A DNA stretch of 64,000 nt from the NCBI GenBank assembly GCA_045863555.1, contig BTUU01000006.1, positions 186,001-250,000 of the forward strand, in the 5' to 3' direction. Of the stretch, positions 50,884 through 58,893 are shown in pieces (within the stretch, counting starts at the first letter, position 1; each line of letters begins with the position of its first letter). The position numbers were made by a program, and so were the translations under genes. The notes beneath the pieces are model-generated. The model had not been told where the DNA came from. It made no database searches and saw only the letters and a program-made list of their open reading frames with translations. Source of the DNA: JACRLV01 sp045863555 (lineage in GTDB: Bacteria; Planctomycetota; Phycisphaerae; UBA1845; Fen-1342).

Positions 50884-52773
50884 TTATCGCCCGATCACCC
50901 GTTCATCCATCGCCATCAGCCGGATCATCTCGCGCACATGCCGCGGCCGGTCCGTGGCGTTCGCCAGGTGCAGCGCCAGCCACCCGCCCTGGTCGAGCAC
51001 TTCGACGTAGATGTCGTGTTCCGCCTGCGTCAGCGGGAGGTGAAAAACCGACGCCATGTTGCTGACGATCTGGTCCCGCGCCTCGCGGTTCGCCCACGTC
51101 TCCACCGGCGGCAGCAGGTGATACGGCACGTCGTCCAGGAAATTCGGACCGAATTCCATCGTCCGGCCCAGCGCCCGGACGCGGCTGATGATCCACTGGT
51201 CCTGGAGCCACGCCGCGCCCTCGTGCCAACCTTCCACGCCCGGCGGATTCAGCAGCTCCATGCCCGCGCCGGCCAGGTCGCCCGCGAGCTGATCGAAGAG
51301 ATAGCCCTGCGAGTCCTCGCTGTAGACGTGCATGTCCAGCGTCCGTGCGACGCCGACGACGTGCTCGACGGGCGAGCTGATCTGGTTGTACCGGGCCTCG
51401 CTCGAGAACAGCGCCTGCGACATCAGGATCGTCCGCACCAGCGGCGCGATCTCGAAATTCGACGCCACGAACTGATCGGCGAGTTCCTGAACCGTCTCGT
51501 CCGACGGATGGTCGTGCACGAAGAACGCGAACAGGTTCCGCGCGACGTAGCGCGGCGCTTCGGGCTGGGCCAGCGTCAGGTCGATCACGCCCTCGTAGCT
51601 GTAATTCGCCGGCGCGGCCCGGCCGGGGAAGATCGTCTTGGGCGTCTCATCATGATTCGTCAGGTCGTAGATGGGCCGCGTGTTGACGTTCTGCTGGCGG
51701 AGCAGCGTGATGCCCGTGAACGCCCGCGCGCCTTCGCGGATGTCGGCTTCGGTGTAGAGCGTGTCGCGGCCGAGCGTGAAGAGTTCCCAGAACTCGCGGG
51801 CATAGTTTTCGTTCGGGTTCTGCTTCGGGCTGTTGGCCCCGTCGAGCCAGATCAGCATCAGCGGATCGAGCGTCAGGGCCTCGAGAAATTCGCGGTAGTT
51901 GCCCAGGGCGTAGAACCGCAGCATCTCGCGGTGCAGCACGCCGAGGTTCCGGTCGCGCCAGTCCTCGATCACGCGGGCGCTGGTCGCGAACCGGTCATGC
52001 CAGAACATCGCCAGCCGCTCCTGGAGGCCGTTCGGGCTCTCGATCAGGTGCAGGAGCCAGCGCTTGTCGACGTCGTTCTGATACTCCAGGTCGAGCGCCC
52101 ACACCCAGTCCGGCACGGGCTTCACCGCCAGCAGGTCATCCACCGTCGCCGCGAGTCCGCGCTCGACCGCCCGGTTCACCTCGTCCGGCCGGGCGCCGAA
52201 CTGCGCCCGCCGCAGCAGGTGATAGGCCTCGTCATAGCTGAGCTTGTCGCGGTACGGCAGCGTCGCCTGTGCGTGGCCCGAGAATTCCCCGCCCGGCGCG
52301 ACGACGAACACCGTCGCCTCGGCGCTGGCCTGGCCGCCGCGGCCGTCCTGCACGAGCACGCTGAAGTGCAGCTCGGCGTTTTCGAGGACGTACGGCATGA
52401 CGGCGTATACGCCCGCCCCGTCGATCCCCGAGAGGCTTGCTTCCGGTCCCGAAAGCTGCGTCCACGCAAAAGTCAGCGCATCGCCGTCAGGATCGCTGGA
52501 GGACGCGGCGTCGAGCGAAATCGTCTCGCCGGGCGCGGCGGTGATGCCCGGCGAGACGACGATCGCAGCCGACGGGGCGCGGTTGAGGAGTCTTCCTCCG
52601 CCGCCGCCGAGCACGTTGCCGAGGACGTTTCCGCCGCCGTCGCCGCCGCTTCCGTCGCCGCCGCCGTCACCGGAATCGCTCGGACAGCCCGCGGGCAGCG
52701 CGAGGAGGGAACATCCGCCGGCCAGCGCGAGCAGCCGGCGAGACCATCGAAGCGACAGGCGCGTGTTGCGCAT
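50884..52773 (-). CDS. DUF1800 family exported protein with PKD-like N-terminal domain
   Basis: 629 residues. A signal peptide ending LALAGGCSLL is followed by a low-complexity Gly/Asp/Ser region and a PKD/cadherin-like fold (GETISLDAASSSDPDGDALT). From about residue 175 comes the DUF1800 domain: YHLLRRAQFGARPDEVNRAV, ERLAMFWHDRFATSAR, NPNENYAREFWELFTLG and NQISSPVEHVVGVARTLDM. The partner DUF1501 gene follows. The pair is common in planctomycetes, its biochemical role unproven. Confidence 0.9.
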   Translation of the reverse strand: MRNTRLSLRWSRRLLALAGGCSLLALPAGCPSDSGDGGGDGSGGDGGGNVLGNVLGGGGGRLLNRAPSAAIVVSPGITAAPGETISLDAASSSDPDGDALTFAWTQLSGPEASLSGIDGAGVYAVMPYVLENAELHFSVLVQDGRGGQASAEATVFVVAPGGEFSGHAQATLPYRDKLSYDEAYHLLRRAQFGARPDEVNRAVERGLAATVDDLLAVKPVPDWVWALDLEYQNDVDKRWLLHLIESPNGLQERLAMFWHDRFATSARVIEDWRDRNLGVLHREMLRFYALGNYREFLEALTLDPLMLIWLDGANSPKQNPNENYAREFWELFTLGRDTLYTEADIREGARAFTGITLLRQQNVNTRPIYDLTNHDETPKTIFPGRAAPANYSYEGVIDLTLAQPEAPRYVARNLFAFFVHDHPSDETVQELADQFVASNFEIAPLVRTILMSQALFSSEARYNQISSPVEHVVGVARTLDMHVYSEDSQGYLFDQLAGDLAGAGMELLNPPGVEGWHEGAAWLQDQWIISRVRALGRTMEFGPNFLDDVPYHLLPPVETWANREARDQIVSNMASVFHLPLTQAEHDIYVEVLDQGGWLALHLANATDRPRHVREMIRLMAMDERVIGR

Positions 52774-52836
52774 GGACGGCTCCTGAAGTGCGATCGAGCG
52801 GTGGATCCGACTCGATCAGGCAAGGGCCTGGTGCTG

Positions 52837-52992
52837 CCGCGGGGCGCGGCCCCCCGCCGGGCGCGACGCGCGGCGATGGAGGTAAAGAAAAGGAGTTTTT
52901 NNNNNNNNNNGCCGGACGTCTATTCCGCATGACACACCAGACTTGGGGGGGGGGGGGCCGCGCGTCGCGCCCGCTGGGGGGGCGCCCCGCGC
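52837..52992. repeat. Long GC-rich inverted repeat enclosing the assembly gap
   Basis: The core arms 52848-52873 and 52958-52983 pair at all but two positions of 26; pairing continues outward (52837-52847 with 52984-52992, with small indels). Inside lie the ten N (52901-52910) and a run of 13 G (52945-52957). A second relationship is a direct repeat: 52875-52898 and 52994-53017 share GATGGAG...GGAGTTT (19 of 24). Confidence 0.75.
52901..52910. other. Assembly gap (10 N)
   Basis: Ten undetermined bases, likely a placeholder of unknown true length, in the loop of the inverted repeat between the DUF1800 and pentapeptide genes. The 818-base stretch 52774-53591 otherwise carries only repeats and a promoter-like site. 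Confidence 0.99.
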
Positions 52993-53330
52993 TGCGATGG
53001 AGATCACGAAGCGGAGTTTGTCCGGCCCCAAGAGAGGGTTCGAAACGCGCCGCCGTGTGTCAAACTTGCGCGACGGGGGGAGGGCGGCGGGTGCGATCGT
53101 CCGAAATTATTTTGGCGCGCCTAGTGCATTGCGTGCCGCGGCGCGGTATATGATTGGTTGTACGGCGAGTGCCGGATCAAAAATCGAGCTGTCCGAGTCA
53201 TCAGACTCGCGATCAGATGGAAGGTTCTTCCCGCGCCACGGCTAGACCTTCCATCTTTCTTTTTTGGTTCGTTCAAAACCCGCCGCGCTCACAACGCGGC
53301 CGCGCCGGCAATCGTGTAGCCGGCTTGGGT

Positions 53331-53380
53331 GGGAAGTGTGGAGCCCGCCAATGGCCGGCGCAGCGCCGCACCGCCGTGCC
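53331..53380 (+). repeat. Dispersed palindromic element, copy 1
   Basis: Contains GGAAGTGTGGA, CGCCAATGGCCGG and CCGCACCGCCGTG, aligning with about 80% identity to 58676-58726. Both copies lie in a divergent intergenic region, upstream of a plus-strand gene. The center CCGCCAATGGCCGG is nearly palindromic. Confidence 0.7.
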
Positions 53381-53533
53381 GACTGCCTGCTCCGTGCCGC
53401 TCCCGCAGCATCTGTCTCTCGTACCCCCGAAGCGTCCACGAATAGCTCAACGCCGCCGATTTCGGACAGGCTCCGGTCTGCGAGGCCGAACCGCGCGTGC
53501 TCACCGCAACTTCGCCGCAAGCGCAGATTTCTC

Positions 53534-53563
53534 TTGCAATCCCCGGTCGACGCCGCCCATACT
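53534..53563 (+). promoter_or_regulatory. Candidate promoter of the pentapeptide gene
   Basis: TTGCAA (53534-53539) and CATACT (53558-53563), 18-base spacer, 28 bases before the start codon. Confidence 0.35.
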
Positions 53564-53591
53564 TACACCCTCGAATGGGCGAAACACGACG

Positions 53592-55439
53592 ATGACCACG
53601 ACGCAGAAACATCCCGCACCCCGCGTCCTCGGCGCTGACGGACCGATCCCCGTCGACTTCGCCGTGCGCATGTACACCGACCACCGCCGCAGCGGCGCAA
53701 TCCTCATCCGCGGCGGTCCCGGCAGCGACCTCACCGCGGCCGCGAACCACCTGAAAGCCGAGTTCCGCGGCCGCGCGGACGTGCGCGTTTCCGACGAGCA
53801 GCTTTCCAATCCCGACCTCCAATTTCACCTGCGAGGCTGGGCGATCGACGTCGGCTGCCCGCTCGCACGCCGGATCTACACGGCCGTGTTCGATCTCGCG
53901 GCCTGGTCGAGCGACGAGATCATCGAATACGTCCTCGCTACGCACCCTCAGAAGGCGAAATCGATTCTCGGCCGCATCATGCCCACGCCCGACCCGTCGC
54001 TCGACGGCATCCCCCTCGTCTGGCGGACGGTCATCGACGTCCTCGCGACGCTGGACTCGATCAAGACGCCGTCGGACGCCCTCGACGAGTTCCTCCGCGT
54101 GCGGATCGGCGATCGCCCGGGCCTCGAAGACGAGGCGCGCTTCCATCTCCAAACCGACGAGCCGGACGAGACGTGGCCGCGCTGGACGGAACAGCATCTC
54201 GCCGGCCTGCGGCAATCCGACGTCGAACTCCTCCGCTGCCCGCCGGTCCTCGACCGGCTGGCGCTCAAGAGCGTCATCCGCGTATTCAACGACGCACACC
54301 GCGCCGCCGAGACGCAGCTCACACTACCCGCGCACCTGGCCGCAGCCGCGGGCAAATACGCAGCGACAACGCCCGCCTGGCGCCTGAAACTGTTGGCATC
54401 TCTGCAATACCGCATGAGCGCATCCGCCGCGGCCGCCGCATCCATCCTGACGTACAGCGGCGTCTGGTGGCCGCCGCCCGCCCTCGCCCAGGATTTCAAA
54501 GACGCTCATCTCGCGGGCATCGCCTGGCCGGGCCGCGATCTGCGCACCCACTTTTTCGAGGACGCTGATCTCAGCGGAGCGAACCTCGAACAGGCGATGC
54601 TCCACAACCTGTCGTTTCGCAATGCGCTCCTCATGCAGGCGCGGCTCCGCGGGGCGCACCTCAAGGACGCAAAACTCGATTTCGCCTGTCTCGACGACGC
54701 CATCCTGGCGGAAGCGATCGCGCCGGGATCCCGCTTTTCAAACGCGAGCTTGATGCGCGCCGTCCTGGATCACGGTGAATTCGAAAAGGCGAACTTCAAT
54801 CTCGCCAACCTGACTGACGCATCCCTCGTCGGCGCAGCGCTGCATGCGGCTTCGCTCCGCCGGACGAACCTCACCGACGCCAATTGCACGTCGGCCGGTT
54901 TCTGCCGCGCTTCGATCTGGGAGGTCGACTTCCGCACGGCGCATCTTGACCGGGCGTCATTCCGCGGTGCGACGTGCCAGTCGTCGAATTTCGAGGGAAT
55001 CCGCGCCGATGAGTTGAATGCGTTCGCGGCACAGTTCAGCCGATGCGATTTCACGGCGTCTGAATTGAAGAGTCCCGACTTTCGCGGGGCCCGGTTCGAA
55101 GACTGCGGCCTCGCCGAAATCTCCTGGGTCGGCGCAGATCTCCGCGAAGCCACATTCCGAAACTGCACCTTCCACGCCGGCTCCTCCCGCTCGGGCCTCG
55201 TCGGCAGCCCGCTCGCCTCCGAGGGCACGCGGACCGGCTTTTACACCGACGACGCGACCGAGCAGGGGTTCAAGTCGCCCGACGAAATCCGCAAGGCCGA
55301 CCTGCGCGGCGCAGACCTGCGCGGCGCGGACCTCGGCGGAATCGACCTTTACCTCGTCGACCTCCGCGGCGCAACTCTCGATCCCGCCGCCTACAACTGG
55401 GCCCGCCGCTGCGGGGCAATCCTGCACGCGCGAAGGTGA
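53592..55439 (+). CDS. Large pentapeptide-repeat protein
   Basis: 615 residues from ATG 53592. About the first 300 residues are an unrecognised, mostly helical region; RSGAILIRGGPGSDLTAAAN near residue 35 resembles a P-loop but lacks the Lys. From about residue 300 the repeat A(D/N)LxX dominates: DLSGANLEQAML, ARLRGAHLKDAKLDFACL, NFNLANLTDASLVGAAL and KADLRGADLRGADLGGIDL. This folds as a right-handed quadrilateral beta-helix, about 20 turns with some interruptions. No signal peptide, so cytoplasmic. Pentapeptide proteins range from gyrase protectors to adaptors; the N-terminal part should decide. The downstream gene is convergent. Confidence 0.8.
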   Translation: MTTTQKHPAPRVLGADGPIPVDFAVRMYTDHRRSGAILIRGGPGSDLTAAANHLKAEFRGRADVRVSDEQLSNPDLQFHLRGWAIDVGCPLARRIYTAVFDLAAWSSDEIIEYVLATHPQKAKSILGRIMPTPDPSLDGIPLVWRTVIDVLATLDSIKTPSDALDEFLRVRIGDRPGLEDEARFHLQTDEPDETWPRWTEQHLAGLRQSDVELLRCPPVLDRLALKSVIRVFNDAHRAAETQLTLPAHLAAAAGKYAATTPAWRLKLLASLQYRMSASAAAAASILTYSGVWWPPPALAQDFKDAHLAGIAWPGRDLRTHFFEDADLSGANLEQAMLHNLSFRNALLMQARLRGAHLKDAKLDFACLDDAILAEAIAPGSRFSNASLMRAVLDHGEFEKANFNLANLTDASLVGAALHAASLRRTNLTDANCTSAGFCRASIWEVDFRTAHLDRASFRGATCQSSNFEGIRADELNAFAAQFSRCDFTASELKSPDFRGARFEDCGLAEISWVGADLREATFRNCTFHAGSSRSGLVGSPLASEGTRTGFYTDDATEQGFKSPDEIRKADLRGADLRGADLGGIDLYLVDLRGATLDPAAYNWARRCGAILHARR

Positions 55440-55567
55440 CGCCGCCCGTCGACTCCGCGGACAATTCGCACTCGACAAGCGGTCGCTGGCGCTCCGGACC
55501 CACGCGCTCGCGCTTGGGGCTCTGAGTCGGCGGGTGCGCCGCATTTCATTGCGTCCTTCGCGCTTCG

Positions 55568-56140
55568 CTACTCCCCCAGCCGCATCGGATCCCGCACGGG
55601 CTGATTCAAAATCTCCAGCGGCACAATCTCGCTGATCCGCCACTCCCCGTCCTCGCGCACGAACTCGATCCGCCACCGCGTCGGCAGCGGCTGGCCCGCG
55701 AAGTCGCGCACCGAGACCCGCGAAATGTACGGAATCTCCGCCGAAAACCGCTCATCCCCGCCAACCGGCGCCTGAATCGTCCCCCGACCCGTCGTGTGAA
55801 CCGTCAGCCGCTCCAGGTGCCCGCGCACAAACTCGATGAACTCCGGCCGCCCCAGGTCGTCGTACCGAAACGCCGTGCTCAACAGCGGCGCGAGATCGTC
55901 CGCCCGCCGCGCCACAATCGCCGCCTCGACCCGATCCATGAGCGCCGCGACCGTCTCGCGCCGCGTCACCACCGCCGCCTGAAGGATCATCAGCACGAGC
56001 GCCGCGGCCAGCCCGATCAGCAGCGGACGCGGATTCAGCGAGCGCCGCCAATGCACGAGCAGCCAGAAAAGCACGAACCCGAGAAGAGACCCAAGCGCGA
56101 TCCGCGATTCGAAGAGCAGCCAGGTGAGATTGTCGATCAT
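55568..56140 (-). CDS. Two-helix membrane protein with NTF2/SnoaL-like domain
   Basis: 190 residues. Two helices near 10-28 (ALGSLLGFVLFWLLVHW) and 40-58 (LLIGLAAALVLMILQAAVV) are followed by a soluble region: ALMDRVEAAIVARRADDLAP then LSTAFRYDDLGRPEFIEFV and WRIEFVREDGEWRISEIVP. The helix-helix-strand pattern and the final W(R/K)I...G(E)W.I motif resemble NTF2-like (SnoaL) domains. No function can be stated. It lies upstream in the same direction as nothing close; the nucleoside transporter gene ends the same stretch 64 bases away on the same strand. Confidence 0.6.
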   Translation of the reverse strand: MIDNLTWLLFESRIALGSLLGFVLFWLLVHWRRSLNPRPLLIGLAAALVLMILQAAVVTRRETVAALMDRVEAAIVARRADDLAPLLSTAFRYDDLGRPEFIEFVRGHLERLTVHTTGRGTIQAPVGGDERFSAEIPYISRVSVRDFAGQPLPTRWRIEFVREDGEWRISEIVPLEILNQPVRDPMRLGE

Positions 56141-56204
56141 CCGCGTGCTCCGGCGCCTCCACCCGCCATCCCTCGACGCGCGAGGCCGGCGCAGCCCACG
56201 GCTT

Positions 56205-57551
56205 TTAGATGTCGGTCAGGACGCCGGCGATGCACCCCGTCATCCACGACGCCATCGCTCCGCCGAGCATCGCCCGCGGGGCGAGCCGAACCAGGTCTCC
56301 GCGGCGGCTTGGGGCCAGCACGCCGATCCCCGCGATCTGAATGCCGATCGAGCAGACGTTTGCAAAGCCGCACAGCGAGTACATCGCCAGCGTGGCCGAG
56401 CGGTGGCTGATTCCGTTCGCTACATCGCCCGCCGCACTCGCCTTGAGCATGTCCGACAGCGAGAGATACGCAATGAACTCGTTCGTCGCCATCGCCGTGC
56501 CGAGCAGACTGCCGAATTTGTGCAGCTCGTTCCACTCAACCCCGATAAAATACGCAACCGGTGAAAAGACCACGCCCAGCAGCCCCTGAAGGCTGAGCGT
56601 CTTCATGCCCCACGACTCAACAATCGGTTGAATCGACTCAATCGCCCCGAGCCTGGCCAGGCCGATATTGACCACTTCGATCAGGGCGATGAACGCGATC
56701 AACATGGCGATGACGTTGATCGCCAGGATCATCCCCTGCGACGCGCCGTGCGTCGCCGCGTCGAGGCCGTTCTGCGTCTCGAGCTGAAGGTCGACTTTCG
56801 CCGTGCCCAGCGTCTTGGGTGTCTCCGTCTCCGGAATGATCACCTTGGCCATCGCGAACGCGGCCGGCGCGGACATCAAGCTCGCCGTGAGCAGATGGCG
56901 TGCAACCTGTCTCTTGGATTCATCGCTCGCCATGCCGGAGTCGTCGATCCCCAGGAAATTGACGTACACCGCCATGACACCCATCGCGATCGTGGCGAAC
57001 CCGCCCGTCATCACGGCCATGAGTTCGCTGCGGGTCATCGTGGGCAGGTAGGGTCGAATGAGCAGCGGCGCCTCCGTCTGCCCGAGAAAGACGTTTCCCG
57101 CGCACGACAGACTCTCCGCACCGCTGACCCGGAGCAGGCGCGTCAGCACATACGCCATCGCGGCCACGACGCGCTGAAGGATCCCGTAGTGGTAGCCGAT
57201 CGACGAGAGCATCGAGAACACGATGATCGTCGACATGATCTTGATGCCCGCGACCGCCGGCCACTGGATGTAGCTGTACGCGTCGGATGTCCCGGCCAGG
57301 GGGCCAAAGACGAACTCCGCTCCCTTGTCGCACCCCTTGAGGATCACCGTCACGATCGCGCCGATGCCGTCAAAAAACGCCCGGCCGAATTCGGTCTTCA
57401 GCACCAGCAGCGCCAGCCCCACCTGAAGCAGCACTGCCCAGAACACGATCTTGATCGGGAACTTCCGCTTGTGGCTCGACAGCGCCCACGCGACGCCGAT
57501 GAGCATGAGAATGCCCAGGCCGCCGCGCACGATCGGAGGAAGATCAAACAT
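56205..57551 (-). CDS. Concentrative nucleoside transporter (CNT/NupC family)
   Basis: 448 residues, about ten helices. CNT signatures are visible: SCAGNVFLGQTEAPLLIRPY (about residues 150-169), MTRSELMAVMTGGFATIAM, LTASLMSAPAAFAMAKVIIP and SHRSATLAMYSLCGFANVC near the C terminus. The protein imports nucleosides with H+ or Na+. It lies 18 bases downstream of pyrD, suggesting a pyrimidine-supply operon combining de novo synthesis and salvage. Confidence 0.93.
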   Translation of the reverse strand: MFDLPPIVRGGLGILMLIGVAWALSSHKRKFPIKIVFWAVLLQVGLALLVLKTEFGRAFFDGIGAIVTVILKGCDKGAEFVFGPLAGTSDAYSYIQWPAVAGIKIMSTIIVFSMLSSIGYHYGILQRVVAAMAYVLTRLLRVSGAESLSCAGNVFLGQTEAPLLIRPYLPTMTRSELMAVMTGGFATIAMGVMAVYVNFLGIDDSGMASDESKRQVARHLLTASLMSAPAAFAMAKVIIPETETPKTLGTAKVDLQLETQNGLDAATHGASQGMILAINVIAMLIAFIALIEVVNIGLARLGAIESIQPIVESWGMKTLSLQGLLGVVFSPVAYFIGVEWNELHKFGSLLGTAMATNEFIAYLSLSDMLKASAAGDVANGISHRSATLAMYSLCGFANVCSIGIQIAGIGVLAPSRRGDLVRLAPRAMLGGAMASWMTGCIAGVLTDI

Positions 57552-57569
57552 ACCCAGCCTTTGCCCGCA

Positions 57570-58616
57570 TCAGGGTGAAGTGCATTGCGGCGCCGCCTCG
57601 CCCGGCAGCCGAAGCTGCCCGACCAGCTGCCCCACGTTCGACAGGCCGCGCTGCGCCAGGTACGCGGCCAGTCCATCGGCGATCTTGATCGGCAGCGTCG
57701 GATCGACGAAGAGCGCCGTCCCCACGGCCACCGCCGACGCACCGGCGAGCATGAACTCGACCGCGTCCGTCGTGTTCTGCACGCCGCCCATGCCGATGAT
57801 CGGAATATTGTGCTTCCGCGCCACCTCGCGATACACGCGATGCACATTGAACAGTGCCAGCGGCTTGATCGCCGGGCCGCTCAGCCCGCCCGTCACGTTT
57901 GCCAGCATCGGCCGCCACGCCTTTGCATCGATCGCCAGGCCGACGTACGTGTTGATCAGGCTCAGGCCCTGCGCCCCGCCGTCCACGGCCGCCCGCGCCA
58001 TCGTCGCAATATCCGTCACGTTCGGCGACAGCTTCACGATCAGCGGCTTTTTCTTCATCGACCCGCGGACAGCCTCGATGAGCCGTCGCAGCAGGTCCGG
58101 CGACGTGCCGAACATCAGGCCGTCAGAAACATTCGGGCACGAAACGTTCAGCTCGATCCCCGCCAGGCAATCGACCTCGTCCAGCGCCGCGCAAACCTCG
58201 ACGTAGTCCTCAACCTTGTACCCCGCGACGTTCACGAACACCCGCGTGTCCATCGTGCGGATGAACGGCACCTTCTCCGCCAGGAACCGCTTCAGGCCGA
58301 CATTCGCCAGCCCGATCGCGTTCAGAATCCCCGCCCGCACCTCGACGATCCGCTGCGGCTCGTTGCCCGTCCGCTCATGCAGCGTCACGCTCTTGGTCGT
58401 GAACCCGCCCAGGCGCGAGTAGTCGACGTTCCCCTCATACTCCGGCCCGTACCCGCACGTCCCCGACGCCGTCAGCATCGGGTTTCGCATCGCGACCCCC
58501 GCGATGCTCACGCGCAGGTCGACGGGCGCGGGCGCAGGCGCGCCGGCAGGCCCCGAAAGAGGGCGCGACTCGCTGGTTGGACTGGTTGAAGACCGCGTGG
58601 TCTGCGGGTTCGCCAT
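57570..58616 (-). CDS. pyrD: Dihydroorotate dehydrogenase, class 1B type
   Basis: FMN enzyme oxidising dihydroorotate to orotate in pyrimidine synthesis. After a 30-residue Pro/Ala-rich leader the core has NPMLTASGTCGYGPEYEG, GGFTTKSVTLHERTGNEPQR, IELNVSCPNVSDGLMFGT (catalytic Cys, class 1 type), PLIVKLSPNVTDI, GLSGPAIKPLALFNVHRV and GMGGVQNTTDAVEFMLAGA. Class 1B enzymes usually need a PyrK iron-sulfur partner, which is not in the window. ATG 58616 is chosen; an upstream frame runs into the dispersed palindromic element and is not expected to be translated. It forms an operon with the nucleoside transporter. Confidence 0.9.
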   Translation of the reverse strand: MANPQTTRSSTSPTSESRPLSGPAGAPAPAPVDLRVSIAGVAMRNPMLTASGTCGYGPEYEGNVDYSRLGGFTTKSVTLHERTGNEPQRIVEVRAGILNAIGLANVGLKRFLAEKVPFIRTMDTRVFVNVAGYKVEDYVEVCAALDEVDCLAGIELNVSCPNVSDGLMFGTSPDLLRRLIEAVRGSMKKKPLIVKLSPNVTDIATMARAAVDGGAQGLSLINTYVGLAIDAKAWRPMLANVTGGLSGPAIKPLALFNVHRVYREVARKHNIPIIGMGGVQNTTDAVEFMLAGASAVAVGTALFVDPTLPIKIADGLAAYLAQRGLSNVGQLVGQLRLPGEAAPQCTSP

Positions 58617-58675
58617 TCGAGTCGTCAGAATGCGGCGTTTGAGCAGGCTTGTCAACGTGTCGAACCGGCCTCGCT

Positions 58676-58726
58676 GGAAAGTGTGGAACCGGCCAATGGC
58701 CGGTTTCGCTCCGCACCGCCGTGGCC
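58676..58726 (+). repeat. Dispersed palindromic element, copy 2
   Basis: Contains GGAAAGTGTGGA, the palindrome ACCGGCCA-A-TGGCCGGT and CCGCACCGCCGTG. Related to 53331-53380 and continues with similar GCTCCCGC...GTACCCC text in both places. Confidence 0.7.
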
Positions 58727-58893
58727 GCTCCAAATCCCCGCCCCGCTCCCGCCATTCGTGTCCACAGTACCCCTCTCAGCCTCTACCCCAGCAGGGTCGC
58801 TCCTTCCTCATTAGCCCTACGCACCCCCGCCAATCTCGAATACCATCCGCCCGTCCCGACGACACCCTGAAAGACGCGCTCCAGGAGACCCCG

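Noticed and set aside
53020..53060. GGTTCGAAAC, a T-arm-like sequence
   Set aside because: No acceptor, D or anticodon stem could be folded around it; not a tRNA. A similar string near 16500 also fails.
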